Below are positions 1 to 8,511 of a DNA stretch of 64,000 nt, in pieces. The translations under genes and the position numbers were made by a program. The stretch covers positions 1 through 64,000 of the forward strand of contig NZ_JAQBOD010000056.1 of assembly GCF_028288205.1 (NCBI RefSeq), written 5' to 3'. Under the pieces are notes generated by a model. It saw nothing but the letters and a program-made list of their open reading frames with translations, ran no database searches and had not been told where the DNA came from. The DNA comes from Mucilaginibacter sp. Lineage in GTDB: Bacteria > Bacteroidota > Bacteroidia > Sphingobacteriales > Sphingobacteriaceae. Position 1 is the first letter of the stretch; every line of letters begins with the position of its first letter.

Positions 1-181
1 AAATTGTACATTTGTTTGAGCATGGTTTATGCGTCGCGCCATTTCATTTTCCAAGATGCGAGGGGCGCTTCGCGGTTCATTAATAGTTTAATTATTGTTA
101 ACGTAGTCCAGGCTTAAAGCCAGGTCGTCGACGAACATCGATTTCCTGGCTTTGTAATTAACTGGTAACAGATCTTAGGCT

Positions 182-1297
182 TTACTTCATTACTATGACC
201 CTCCTCCCTTCCATTTTAAAATGAACGGTTTTTGTTGCTTCAAGGGCTTGTAACACCTGGCTTATGTTCTTATAGCGGGAAATTTTGCCATTCAATCCAC
301 CAATAGGAGCGTTATCGTTATACTGCACATCGATATGGTACCAGCGTGATAGCTTACGCATAATGCTTTGAATGTCTTCATCGTTAAAGCGGAAATAGCC
401 ATTTTTCCAGGCAAGTGCTTCTTCAACATTCGCCTCGCCAACTGTTAAGTTTCCATTCTTTAAAAGGGACTGTTGACCAGGGGTTAAGAATTTTGTTTTG
501 CCGAAGAGATCAGAGACCTTTACGCTTCCCTCGGCCAAAGTCGTTTTTACAGCAGGTTCATCCGGGTACGCGTTGATGTTAAAGTGTGTGCCCAATACCT
601 CTACGTTCTGTTTATCCGTTTTTACTATAAAAGGATGTAATCTGTCCTTTGCCACCTCAAAGTATGCCTCACCGCTTAATTGAACCAGGCGATCTTTTTG
701 CTTCCCAAACATGGCAGGATAGCTAAACGAAGACGCCGAATTTAGCCAGACTTTACTGCCATCGGGCAGTATCACCTGCCATTGACCGCCCTTAGGCGTA
801 GAAATATTGTTGGTTTGATTAGGGTGGGCATTATCAATATTACCCGAAACCTTATAGGTGATTTGCCCACTGGTTGTTTTATAGATTTGTATCCCTGACT
901 GTATGGCTAGCTGACCATTTACAGCACCACGCAAATTGATCTTCTTACCATTGGAAAGCGTAAGGATTGCTGTGTTGGTACCGGGAGTGATGTCTTTTGT
1001 ATAACTGATCGGTACGGACTTTCCAGAGAACAGCGACACCTTAAGGGCCACAGTTATGACCAAGCCTATGGAAATAGCGGCAACCGCTAGCCATATGCCA
1101 TTTTTTATAAAATCAGGATGGTTGCCGGGCAACTCTCTGAAAATTCTATTTCCAATTGCTTTTATTCTTCCTGGTGTAATATCTAAATCATGCTCATTGA
1201 ACTGCAGATACCAGGCTTCTAACAAAGCCTTTTCCTCTTCAGTACATTTACCGTCGTGATACTTTTTGAACAGTTTTTTAAGTTCGTCCTTTTCCAT
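182..1297 (-). CDS. FecR-family anti-sigma factor (DUF4974 type)
   Basis: Inner-membrane anti-sigma factor that would hold an ECF sigma factor until a TonB-dependent receptor signals. The N-terminal cytoplasmic part is acidic/helical, one membrane segment lies around residues 66-85, then comes a periplasmic FecR domain (WQVILPDGSKVWLNSASS) and a C-terminal domain ending near the stop. About 371 residues, normal for the family. I chose the ATG at 1297 over a TTG 18 bases upstream. The cognate sigma gene lies upstream at 1783-2364 on the same strand, separated by a small plus-strand gene. The expected SusC/SusD-type receptor would lie left of the window. Confidence 0.93.
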   Translation of the reverse strand: MEKDELKKLFKKYHDGKCTEEEKALLEAWYLQFNEHDLDITPGRIKAIGNRIFRELPGNHPDFIKNGIWLAVAAISIGLVITVALKVSLFSGKSVPISYTKDITPGTNTAILTLSNGKKINLRGAVNGQLAIQSGIQIYKTTSGQITYKVSGNIDNAHPNQTNNISTPKGGQWQVILPDGSKVWLNSASSFSYPAMFGKQKDRLVQLSGEAYFEVAKDRLHPFIVKTDKQNVEVLGTHFNINAYPDEPAVKTTLAEGSVKVSDLFGKTKFLTPGQQSLLKNGNLTVGEANVEEALAWKNGYFRFNDEDIQSIMRKLSRWYHIDVQYNDNAPIGGLNGKISRYKNISQVLQALEATKTVHFKMEGRRVIVMK

Positions 1298-1455
1298 GAT
1301 TAAGATTGAGAACAATCAATTTTAATACAAGACAGCTATTTCATTTGAAAAGGAAGAGGTGAAGAATAAATTTATGAGTGGGCGAATGATGGGACATTAT
1401 TAATCGGACACTATTTTATAATTCCTGATTCCTATCTTTAGCACAATTAAAATTC

Positions 1456-1713
1456 ATGGAAGATCAGGAATACGCCGAGCACATATTTTCAATTATTGCC
1501 AATGTCAGGGCGGATATCGCTATAAAAAAAGATCTCGAAACCCATTATCTGGAGGCTTTGAATGCATTAAGTATCATTAATGAAAAGGCGGATGAAGCGG
1601 CGAGGAATAACCAAAACAAATCGACGATATTGTTCAAAGTTGTGGGGTATGAACTATACCGGCTTAAAGACGAAATGATAAAAGCCATTACGGACAAGCA
1701 AGGCAAAGAATAA
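1456..1713 (+). CDS. Hypothetical 85-aa helical protein
   Basis: Not recognised. The protein is short, charged and apparently all-helical, with no membrane segment or signal peptide. It sits on the opposite strand between the FecR and sigma-factor genes. Codon use and amino-acid composition look like a real gene (many K, E, I, D; no low-complexity run). A TATCTTTA stretch 20-25 bases upstream of the ATG could be a -7 box of the Bacteroidetes type. Function unknown. Confidence 0.6.
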   Translation: MEDQEYAEHIFSIIANVRADIAIKKDLETHYLEALNALSIINEKADEAARNNQNKSTILFKVVGYELYRLKDEMIKAITDKQGKE

Positions 1714-1782
1714 AAAGGAATACCCAATGATACTATTCTTGGCTATAAGGTAAGTTGCCAGGTTCTTATTCTATAATTCCGG

Positions 1783-2364
1783 TTATAATTTAAACAGGAA
1801 ATAGATATACATGACAACCCCTAATTTGGTTCTTAATATCCTAAGTGCATTATTAACTTGCTTAGAAACATTGTTCTCTGAAACATCAAGCCTTTCTGCT
1901 ATTTCCTTGTGCGAAAGATTCTCTTTCCTGCTCATTTCAAATATTTGCCTCATCTTTGCCGGGAGCGCCTGTATTTCTTTCTCAATAAAAGCTTTAAGAT
2001 CATTCTCCCTGACAAGGTGATCAGTTGGAACACTGGCGTGAGTGCTTAAATAATTTTCGAGTGAAGCGATATATCTTGATTGAACTTGCTGATGGGCAAA
2101 GAGGTTGAATATCTTGTTTCTTACTGCGGTATATAGATACCCGGCAAGATTAGATTTGGGCAAGTCATCCACTCTTCTGAACCACAGCGTTGCAAACAGA
2201 TCCTGGATTAGGTCTTTTGCCTGGTCTTCATTCCGCATTTTTTTATAAGCATGAACATACATCAGGTAGAAGTAGCGTTTATATATTTCGGTGTAGGCGG
2301 TATGGTTCGACTCTTTAAGAAGTTGGACAAGTTCATCGTCAGGAAGCGCTTTACAATCGGGCAT
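1783..2364 (-). CDS. RNA polymerase ECF-type sigma-70 factor (Bacteroidetes expansion family)
   Basis: Extracytoplasmic-function sigma factor of about 193 residues. Region 2 is in the N-terminal half (RNEDQAKDLIQDLFATLWFR) and the region 4 helix-turn-helix in the C-terminal part (LSHKEIAERLDVSENNVSKQ). It most likely partners with the FecR anti-sigma factor at 182-1297, on the same strand. Known members of this family switch on SusC/SusD-type nutrient uptake loci in response to receptor occupancy. The C-terminal tail is hydrophobic (VVMYIYFLFKL), which is common in this family. Confidence 0.93.
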   Translation of the reverse strand: MPDCKALPDDELVQLLKESNHTAYTEIYKRYFYLMYVHAYKKMRNEDQAKDLIQDLFATLWFRRVDDLPKSNLAGYLYTAVRNKIFNLFAHQQVQSRYIASLENYLSTHASVPTDHLVRENDLKAFIEKEIQALPAKMRQIFEMSRKENLSHKEIAERLDVSENNVSKQVNNALRILRTKLGVVMYIYFLFKL

Positions 2365-2464
2365 CTCGGGTCACGTTATCTTACTCCCTGCATATTTCTA
2401 ATATTTGAGAGTAAGTATAGATTAGACCCTAAGTTATTTGATTATAAGACAAACAAACTGTAAT

Positions 2465-2498
2465 TTTGGTTGACTTTAAATGAAATTTGGTTGACTTT
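2465..2498 (+). promoter_or_regulatory. Two 13-bp direct repeats, 21 bp apart, upstream of the XRE pair
   Basis: The 13-mer TTTGGTTGACTTT occurs at 2465-2477 and again at 2486-2498, an exact copy two helical turns downstream. It is followed by TATCTTTA (2502-2509), a possible -7 box, and by the start of the first XRE gene at 2531. This placement suits an operator for autoregulation by the XRE proteins or a two-site activator. The repeats are seen directly; the role is inferred. Confidence 0.55.
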
Positions 2499-2530
2499 TA
2501 TTATCTTTACTTATACAACAATTTAATGCA

Positions 2531-2914
2531 ATGCAAACTAAAACCAATCACATAGGAAGGAATATTAGCAGGGTCCGCAGCCTTAGAGGAATTAAACAGG
2601 AAGCGCTAGCTGCGGATTTGAAAAAAAGCCAGACAGAGATATCTACTTTAGAGCAATTAGCGGAAATTGATGAAGAGTTACTTGAAAAAATAGCGCTTGC
2701 GCTCAATGTTACGCCGGATGTCTTAAAGAACTTTGACGAATCGGCTGCGTTTTATACGATTAACAATAACGTAGAAAATAATACCTTTAATGAGTCTTCG
2801 GTCGCAATTCAACAAGAATTTAATCCAGTTGATAAGATAATTGAACTTTATGAAAGGTTACTTGCAAGTGAAAGGGAGAAATTGACACTTTTCAAAAAAG
2901 AAAAACATAATTAA
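2531..2914 (+). CDS. XRE-family transcriptional regulator (first of tandem pair)
   Basis: A 127-residue DNA-binding protein. The N-terminal helix-turn-helix covers about residues 8-65 (GRNISRVRSLRGIKQEALAA, then LNVTPDVLKNF, the end of the lambda-repressor-like fold). A polar linker follows (YTINNNVENN), then a C-terminal helix (KIIELYERLLASEREKL) likely used for oligomerisation. It is a paralogue of the next gene (24 bases downstream), sharing both the HTH and the terminal helix. It probably autoregulates through the 21-bp-spaced repeats just upstream. Confidence 0.85.
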   Translation: MQTKTNHIGRNISRVRSLRGIKQEALAADLKKSQTEISTLEQLAEIDEELLEKIALALNVTPDVLKNFDESAAFYTINNNVENNTFNESSVAIQQEFNPVDKIIELYERLLASEREKLTLFKKEKHN

Positions 2915-2937
2915 TATATAGCACAAGCATTACTTGA

Positions 2938-3333
2938 ATGGAAACTATAACAAATATCTTGTCGCTTCATATAGGACGCAAAGTGGAGCGGGTTCGTAAA
3001 TTAAGAGGCTTAACTCAGGGGCAACTTGGAGAGAGGCTTGGTGGAATCAGCAAACAAGCAGTGTCTAAGATAGAACAAAGCGAAGATATCGATGATAATA
3101 GACTCAAAGATATTGCTGAAGCTTTAGACGTAACTTTTGATGGGCTTAAAAGTTTTAACGAGGAAAGGGTCCTGTATAATACCATTAATTTTTATGAGAA
3201 TAGCGGGGTCACTGCCACGTCAATAAGTGCTAATGTTGAAAATATCAATAACCCGCTCGAAAAAACCATAGAGCTTTACGAGAGGCTGCTTGCGATTGAA
3301 AGACAGAAATTTGAGGAGTCGCAGAAAAAGTAA
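2938..3333 (+). CDS. XRE-family transcriptional regulator (second of tandem pair)
   Basis: A 131-residue paralogue of the preceding gene. The helix-turn-helix is at about residues 10-68 (GQLGERLGGISKQAVSKIEQ; LDVTFDGLKSF), followed by a variable Asn/Ser-rich linker and a conserved terminal helix (KTIELYERLLAIERQKFEE). The 24-base gap to the preceding gene suggests co-transcription and origin by tandem duplication. Targets unknown; one or both may control the flanking accessory genes. Confidence 0.85.
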   Translation: METITNILSLHIGRKVERVRKLRGLTQGQLGERLGGISKQAVSKIEQSEDIDDNRLKDIAEALDVTFDGLKSFNEERVLYNTINFYENSGVTATSISANVENINNPLEKTIELYERLLAIERQKFEESQKK

Positions 3334-3382
3334 TCAACAAATTATGCCTTTTTTTGAGTCGCAGGTTATTTTGAATATCCTA

Positions 3383-3564
3383 ATGACAGAACTCGGCCTA
3401 TTTTTAACCAAGAGCTCGGTAAATAGGTCAAAAATTACTTGACGAATCGGGATAAGGTAAGGCCCGAATAACACAACTGTCGAATAACTCCAGAACAAAA
3501 TTAACTGCAGAAGAGCTTTTATAAGATTGCCTTATCAATTAGCATTAAACCTCGTGATTACTAA
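3383..3564 (+). pseudogene. Decayed copy of a small HTH gene
   Basis: Begins with an ATG reading MTELGLFLTKSSVNRSKIT, then meets a stop. Two single-base shifts later the matching frames read GKARITQLSNNSRTKLTAEEL and YKIALSISI. This follows the intact gene at 6198-6377 (MTELGLFLAKRSVNKAEIS, SKPRLSQLSNNKTSK, YKIALSI) almost residue for residue. It is therefore a dead paralogue with at least one nonsense codon and two frameshifts. The comparison was made by eye. Confidence 0.7.
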
Positions 3565-3691
3565 CGGAGGTTGGTGGCTCTGTAACGCTACCTGAACAGT
3601 AAGAATTTTGGCGTTGCCTTTGGCCAGGCTTTTAGTTACAAGTCCTCCAAATAATTGTAAGAATTTGACTTCGACAGATTGTATTTTGCAA

Positions 3692-4606
3692 CTATCGCCA
3701 ATATTTATAATCGGAATCGTATTCAACCTTCCTGTAAACCGTTTTCTTCTCTGGCAACTCGATGTTTATACGGATTTCAAAAGCGTTTCCATTTTGGGCG
3801 GAGAGATGAGCGTACTCATTAAGTATTCTTGTTAAAAGTTCATTATACAATGAATAGATAATTATTGTTTCATGAAAGATATCTATCCATTGGTTAAACG
3901 GGATTCCCCTTAACTGAGCTGACATATCGTCTTTTACATAATTATTTAGTGTAATGTGCCGTCCATTAATTATATACTGGGAATGGGCAATGGCATTTCT
4001 TATTTGAGTTTTGAAAGCACTTTTAAATGAATTATATAATACTGGTAATTTATGTTCAAATTGGTCTCTGATTAATTTACGTATAATTTCATCCCTGTTA
4101 CCTGTCGCCGTTTTATCACGGTTAGATTCCTTTATTTTAAAGTGCCAGTTATACGCTTGCCCATTGGATACCAATGCCAATTCGTAAAAAGTTTTAATAA
4201 AAGCATCGGCCTCCCATATTTTCAAGTAAATCAGCATTTCAGTTTGGACAGATATACTTTCAAGGGCTTCTAATCGACGCACTTCTGTCAGCCGGTCGGA
4301 ATTAAAACTTACCTCGCCCAAATACTCATTCATGTTTTGGTTGGAGATATTATTTGTAACATAATGCCCGATGAACGAATGATGGGTATTTTCTGAATGG
4401 CCTTCCATATCTGGGCCCATCATATACGGACTTAATTTCTCGGGTATATTATTCCATCCAAATACTTCGGGGTTATAGAACCCATTTTGATGAACTAAAA
4501 GCAAATCACCTGGGTGTGTTTGATTTGCAAATGCCGTTTTATACAACTTATCAAATTGTGGTTTTAGCAGACGATATTTTTCGTTCAGGATTTCTTGAAA
4601 TAACAT
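3692..4606 (-). CDS. HEPN-like hypothetical protein (possible RNase or abortive-infection protein)
   Basis: 304 residues, soluble, no signal peptide. The visible signature is R203-x4-H208 in QIRNAIAHSQY. This is the R-x(4-6)-H motif of HEPN domains, whose members are often RNases in toxin-antitoxin and anti-phage systems. The helix before it (VLYNSFKSAFKT) fits the usual HEPN four-helix arrangement. No second nuclease or MNT antitoxin gene is adjacent; neighbours are a pseudogene and a membrane protein on the other strand. Without a profile search the assignment rests on one motif and its context. Confidence 0.55.
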   Translation of the reverse strand: MLFQEILNEKYRLLKPQFDKLYKTAFANQTHPGDLLLVHQNGFYNPEVFGWNNIPEKLSPYMMGPDMEGHSENTHHSFIGHYVTNNISNQNMNEYLGEVSFNSDRLTEVRRLEALESISVQTEMLIYLKIWEADAFIKTFYELALVSNGQAYNWHFKIKESNRDKTATGNRDEIIRKLIRDQFEHKLPVLYNSFKSAFKTQIRNAIAHSQYIINGRHITLNNYVKDDMSAQLRGIPFNQWIDIFHETIIIYSLYNELLTRILNEYAHLSAQNGNAFEIRINIELPEKKTVYRKVEYDSDYKYWR

Positions 4607-5026
4607 TATTATGCTCTTTATTTATTAGAAATTAACATTGTTTTAAGATTTTGATGGCTTTGCTTTACTAATCTTCCATAATAAAAAACAAGGATTGTCC
4701 TTTAATTTGTCCTCTTCACTTTGAAATCTATTTCTGAAGCTAATATTCTAATGCACCCCGCCATTGCAAAATTGAAAGAACGTTGCCTTATGGGAAGCCA
4801 AGTTAAGAAAATCAAAGTTTTAGATCGTCAATTACTTTTTTTGGCTGCTTTTTCCCCAGCAGCTTCTCCTTTTGCTGCTTTGCTTGTTTTTAGTTATTGC
4901 TTTTGCTCGTTTAGTTTTATATTGATCAACCTTTATAGGTACATTATTGAAAATATGTTTTCTCAAAATTTCCAACAATAAATTTATTGCCTGAATTTCG
5001 CTTTTAAACTTATAATAACGTTAATT

Positions 5027-5716
5027 ATGATAAATGAGATTGACTACGAATACAAAAATGAATCGGGTGTAAAATCACTTAATCTAATGCTAAAGGCTAA
5101 AGACCTAGCTAAAATAAAATTGTACTTAATCTTCGGCGTGACCGCAATAGTACTTACCATTGTGGTTGTTTATTTTTCTTTAAAACATTTAATAATATTG
5201 TCTATGCTTACTATTCTATTACCTTTTTGGTATTTTGTAATGAAAGCTGAAAAATTACACAACGAAGCTCTAAAAAAATTGCTTAGGGATAAGCTTGCTG
5301 AAAGTTTTACAATTAAGTTAAGCATTGAAAAATTCAATAAGTTGAGCCTTAAAAAGATTCTTGAAAAAAAAGGAATCACTTCCCTGGAATCCGTCCTTCT
5401 ATTACAAGCGCAGCTGGACAAAGTCAAACAGGATTCTAAAAAAGAATTAAAAACCTTCAATATAGTCTCGCTTTCAATAATTATTACCCTTATTATTTTT
5501 TATTTTAATTTATTAACTAAGGATGTGAAGCTGAATGATAGAGAAATTAACGAGATTGCCATCTTTTTAATATTAATAGTTATATTATCTCTAATAACCC
5601 GCAAAATTTTTACTGGTTGGTATGATTTATTTTATCGTGGTCGTTATTATCGATTGAAAGAAATCTCAGAGTTGTTAGGAGATATTGCAATTGATAAAAA
5701 CATTGCAATTAAATAA
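5027..5716 (+). CDS. Hypothetical membrane protein, four predicted segments
   Basis: 229 residues. Hydrophobic stretches at about 31-50, 54-71, 145-163 and 175-191 suggest two membrane hairpins. A cytoplasmic Lys/Glu-rich helical region (about 72-143) separates them. No catalytic motif recognised. It stands alone on the plus strand after an AT-rich gap. A partner role with the HEPN-like protein upstream is possible, but the genes are on opposite strands and about 400 bases apart. Confidence 0.65.
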   Translation: MINEIDYEYKNESGVKSLNLMLKAKDLAKIKLYLIFGVTAIVLTIVVVYFSLKHLIILSMLTILLPFWYFVMKAEKLHNEALKKLLRDKLAESFTIKLSIEKFNKLSLKKILEKKGITSLESVLLLQAQLDKVKQDSKKELKTFNIVSLSIIITLIIFYFNLLTKDVKLNDREINEIAIFLILIVILSLITRKIFTGWYDLFYRGRYYRLKEISELLGDIAIDKNIAIK

Positions 5717-5851
5717 GATAAAATGGTTGCGGTCGTTGTTTTCTTATATAAGATTCGTTCCGCGGCAGTAAAAGCCACTTTAAACAGGAAATCAATAAGA
5801 TAAGTAGTTAAGCTGAAAATACTTTATTATCAACCTGCTTATATATATAAT

Positions 5852-6049
5852 TTAATTAATGCCATCACCCTCGGGAATATTACCATGTCTTTCCTTTAAC
5901 ATGGACTCCGCTTGCTTTTTATTGATTTCCTGGATAAACCATTTATCTAAATATTTCTTAAAAGTTTCAAAAGGCACTTTTTAAAAATGATCCATGATGC
6001 CAGTTAGTGTGCTAAACCCTGGTTCTAAGGAATGTTGGTCAGCATCCAT
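5852..6049 (-). pseudogene. Small gene broken by an in-frame stop
   Basis: The frame starts MDADQHSLEPGFSTLTGIMD, hits TAA at codon 23, and continues KVPFETFKKYLDKWFIQE and on to a natural stop, 66 codons in all. The part after the stop has clean, protein-like composition. Either this is a recently interrupted 65-residue protein, or only the second part is relic coding sequence. No family recognised. Confidence 0.4.
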
Positions 6050-6197
6050 ATTTAATTAATTTGAAAATAAAATTAATTAAACAGTTTCGATTTTCTTAAC
6101 ATTTGGAAAGAAAACCTTTCCAAATTCAATTACATTATATCATTAAAAGAAACAGATGTACATTAAATCTTTATAAGTGTTTAGGATTTAGAAATTA

Positions 6198-6377
6198 ATG
6201 ACGGAGTTAGGATTATTTTTAGCAAAACGTTCAGTTAACAAGGCCGAAATTTCCCGCCGCACAGGCATTAGCAAACCCCGCTTAAGCCAACTCTCAAATA
6301 ACAAAACCAGCAAAGTTACTGCTCAGGAACTCTATAAAATTGCATTGTCGATAATATCGCTCCCTGTGAATTATTAA
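6198..6377 (+). CDS. Small HTH protein, 59 aa
   Basis: Short XRE-like helix-turn-helix: residues 14-45 read NKAEISRRTGISKPRLSQLS followed by NNKTSKVTAQELYKIAL, the classic HTH plus following helix. There is no C-terminal domain, and the last residues (SIISLPVNY) look like a run-on. Compared with the decayed paralogue at 3383-3564, the gene may itself be truncated by a shift after KIALSI. Function unknown; probably a small DNA-binding regulator. Confidence 0.55.
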   Translation: MTELGLFLAKRSVNKAEISRRTGISKPRLSQLSNNKTSKVTAQELYKIALSIISLPVNY

Positions 6378-6429
6378 ATGGAGTCTGTAAAGACATTACG
6401 TTATCAACCGTTTAAAACTACTAATATTA

Positions 6430-6978
6430 CTACTGCAAACTTTTCAAAATATGCCATTGGTAACAATAAACCAATGAAAAATCATTTCTCTGCCTCCTAG
6501 CCAACGATTTGTCCATCGTTTTCAATATCTCATCAATTCCCTCCTGAGAAGTAATATCCAAACCCGTAAAGGCACCACCGTTATAAACCGTATGCAGAAT
6601 AGTATAATAAATACCGCCAACTAATAACGCTGCAATGGCTCTGAAGTTGACCTTACCATTTCCAAAGTGTTCATCAGTTAATTCAAGAAATTTATATCAC
6701 ATACTTTCCCTTGCGTTATGAATACTTCTCATCAAAGCATCATCTAAATAAGCTTTATAACGTAAATATTCAATTAACTCCACTTTTTGACTATTATTTA
6801 ATTCCTTGTACAATATAACTGCGCTATTCCTGAAATTTATGAATTTTATATACCAGCCATTTCGTTCTTCGGAATTGAGCAAACATTCATCTGTTAACAA
6901 TTGAATAAGACCAACGATAACATTGTAACCTAATCCCTTATAAATAGGATGGTTATCAAAAAAATCGTTTCTTTTCAT
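6430..6978 (-). pseudogene. Regulator-like gene interrupted by a TGA at 6697-6699
   Basis: The first frame encodes 93 residues from MKRNDFFDNHP to HNARESM, then TGA. The same frame continues without a break: YKFLELTDEHFGNGKVNFRA, then AALLVGGIYYTILHTVYNGG and GLDITSQEGIDEIL. The continuation is helical and loosely resembles the C-terminal ligand-binding half of TetR-type regulators, but the N-terminal part shows no HTH, so the family is unclear. One TGG (Trp) to TGA change would explain the break. A LytTR-like operator and a -7 box lie upstream (7042-7124), so the gene may still be transcribed. Confidence 0.5.
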
Positions 6979-7041
6979 TTCGTGAATATGGCTGTATCCA
7001 GGTAGTCATTACTGCGCATGAATAAATTGGGCTATCAGACA

Positions 7042-7124
7042 CAAAAATAATTTTTAACCATATAGATGCCATTATTCAGGGTTACCTATATATCCCGAAA
7101 AACTACCTATATATCCCGAAAAAA
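7042..7124 (-). promoter_or_regulatory. LytTR-like operator A with -7 box
   Basis: Read on the minus strand, TTTTTCGGGATATAT occurs twice. The CGGGATA cores (plus-strand TATCCCG at 7112-7118 and 7091-7097) are exactly 21 bp apart. A perfect Bacteroidetes -7 box, TATTTTTG, lies at 7049-7042, 48 bp past the second core. The same layout recurs at 31.5 and 42.3 kb. It points toward the interrupted gene that starts at 6978. Confidence 0.6.
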
Positions 7125-7170
7125 CAATAATTGAAAAGGAAAAGCCGGAAAACAAAGCTGTGGAGGCCGG

Positions 7171-7410
7171 TTAATAATTATTATCCTTAAACGTCAATAA
7201 TTCCTTAGGCTCAACTTCCAGCGCTTTGGCTAGTTCGGCAAGGGAAAGAAGCGTTATATTTTGTTTCCCGCTCTCATAACGTTGAATATCTGCATATTCA
7301 ACATTGCATAACAGGGCCATTTTTCTTAAGGTCAGGTTTTTAGACTGTCTTAAAGTTTTAAGACGTTTTCCGAATTGCATTAATATTCCTCTATCTAAAT
7401 CGCTAACCAT
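7171..7410 (-). CDS. XRE-family helix-turn-helix protein
   Basis: A 79-residue single-domain regulator: GKRLKTLRQSKNLTLRKMAL, then NVEYADIQRYESGKQNITL and LAKALEVEPKELL, a complete lambda-repressor-like HTH. The start may be the ATG at 7410 or the one at 7380 (MQFGKRL), which fits the family better. Transcribed away from the small plus-strand gene at 7549, sharing its upstream region. The two 21-bp-spaced repeats at 7084-7124 lie just beyond its stop. Confidence 0.85.
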   Translation of the reverse strand: MVSDLDRGILMQFGKRLKTLRQSKNLTLRKMALLCNVEYADIQRYESGKQNITLLSLAELAKALEVEPKELLTFKDNNY

Positions 7411-7548
7411 TTTCTCTTTTGATGATTAGGAAAATTGAAATAATAATATATAAAAACCGTTGTGATATATCACAACAAAACCTAACTTTGATAAATGCAT
7501 TAATTCAGCAATGCTAGAGAGCTGATTTCAAACAATGATTTTTGAAAT

Positions 7549-7782
7549 ATGAATAAAGGTCAACCTCTTTTAGAAAAATTAGAAGAACTGTTTATTGATG
7601 AACCGCTGAATCCTGCCGAGGAAGAGCTTTTTAAATGGTTCTTATTTGCCTACACAGGAAAGGGGAGTGGTATAATGGATTTGGATATTTTAAAATTTAA
7701 GCTATTTAAAGACAAGCTCGCTATTTTAGTTGACGCCGTTTACCAATGGCATCAGGATCAAAGGACAGGGAAAGTCAAATAG
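7549..7782 (+). CDS. Small conserved-looking protein, 77 aa
   Basis: Acidic, helical, no membrane segment; starts MNKGQPLLEKLEELFIDEPL. Composition and an ATG after a clear AT-rich leader support a real gene. Divergent from the XRE gene at 7171-7410. Function not recognised. Sequence such as NPAEEELFKWFLFAY suggests a protein-interaction helix bundle. Confidence 0.55.
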   Translation: MNKGQPLLEKLEELFIDEPLNPAEEELFKWFLFAYTGKGSGIMDLDILKFKLFKDKLAILVDAVYQWHQDQRTGKVK

Positions 7783-8055
7783 AATATTAGCTATACGTTT
7801 TTTTAAAAAAATAAGTGACCTTTATGATAATTTGCATCAGGAATTTGATGTGTAGAATACTAAGTTTCTATTCATTTGACAAAACGGTTCCTGCCCTTAA
7901 ACTATCATTCCGCTGCGCGGTAATAACAAAGTATTCTTTTTTGTGTCTAAGGGTGAAGATTATATACGCTTGTTTCCAAAAACCTATACCCAATATTTTT
8001 AAAGTTTTGGAATGTGCCTGAATTACTGCGGAATCTGTTACAACACGCCTTTGGG

Positions 8056-8442
8056 TTAAACAGCTTTTACTTCTTTATCCTCCCAGCTGCGAATAAATTC
8101 AGGTTCGGTAAGCGCAACCAGTCCGGCAACCGGGTCGACTAAATAATAGGTTTGATTTTTAATTTTATATAGCACTACAAAATGAAATCGCCGCCAATGC
8201 AAAACGCAGGGCAATTTCGCCTCTTTTAGCTGATTTGGACTTACTTTTACCCCTAATGACCTAAACCCGATCTTTTCGGCAGCAACACTGATCTATAGCA
8301 AGGACACACCTTGCCAGTTTATCTCACAAAGATTGCTCAGGGTTCTCTACTTATGATTATGGCCGTTATGCTTCGCTATCATGCGGAGGCAGGTCGGGCC
8401 GAAATCATCGATTGCATCATGTTGTTTATAAAAAGATAACAT
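8056..8442 (-). pseudogene. Relic of a C39 peptidase domain of a RiPP ABC exporter
   Basis: One frame of 129 codons begins MLSFYKQHDAIDDFGPTCLR and ends with IRSWEDKEVKAV. It follows the N-terminal peptidase of the exporter at 34422-36620 closely (DCGPTCLRMIA, HFVVIYK, DPAKGK there; DFGPTCLRMIA, HFVVLYK, VDPVAG here). It carries two internal TAG codons. The catalytic Cys of the DCG motif is Phe (TGC to TTC). No transmembrane or ATPase part follows. It sits directly after lanB, so the lanthipeptide cluster has lost its own leader protease and transporter. Confidence 0.8.
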
Positions 8443-8511
8443 TTTTCTTAAAATAGGTTTTAAGGTTAAAAAGGCAAAATAATAGTCTTTATTGAAACAG
8501 TACTACAATTG

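Noticed and set aside
4721..4981. Open frame of 86 codons on the plus strand
   Set aside because: Odd hydrophobic composition and no recognisable motif; the opposite strand has Lys/Ala-rich fragments broken by stops. Probably not a gene, perhaps a relic.
7815..8021. Open frame of 68 codons on the plus strand
   Set aside because: Composition is poor (many Cys, Ile, Arg). The opposite strand holds a short coding-like relic, but neither is convincing.
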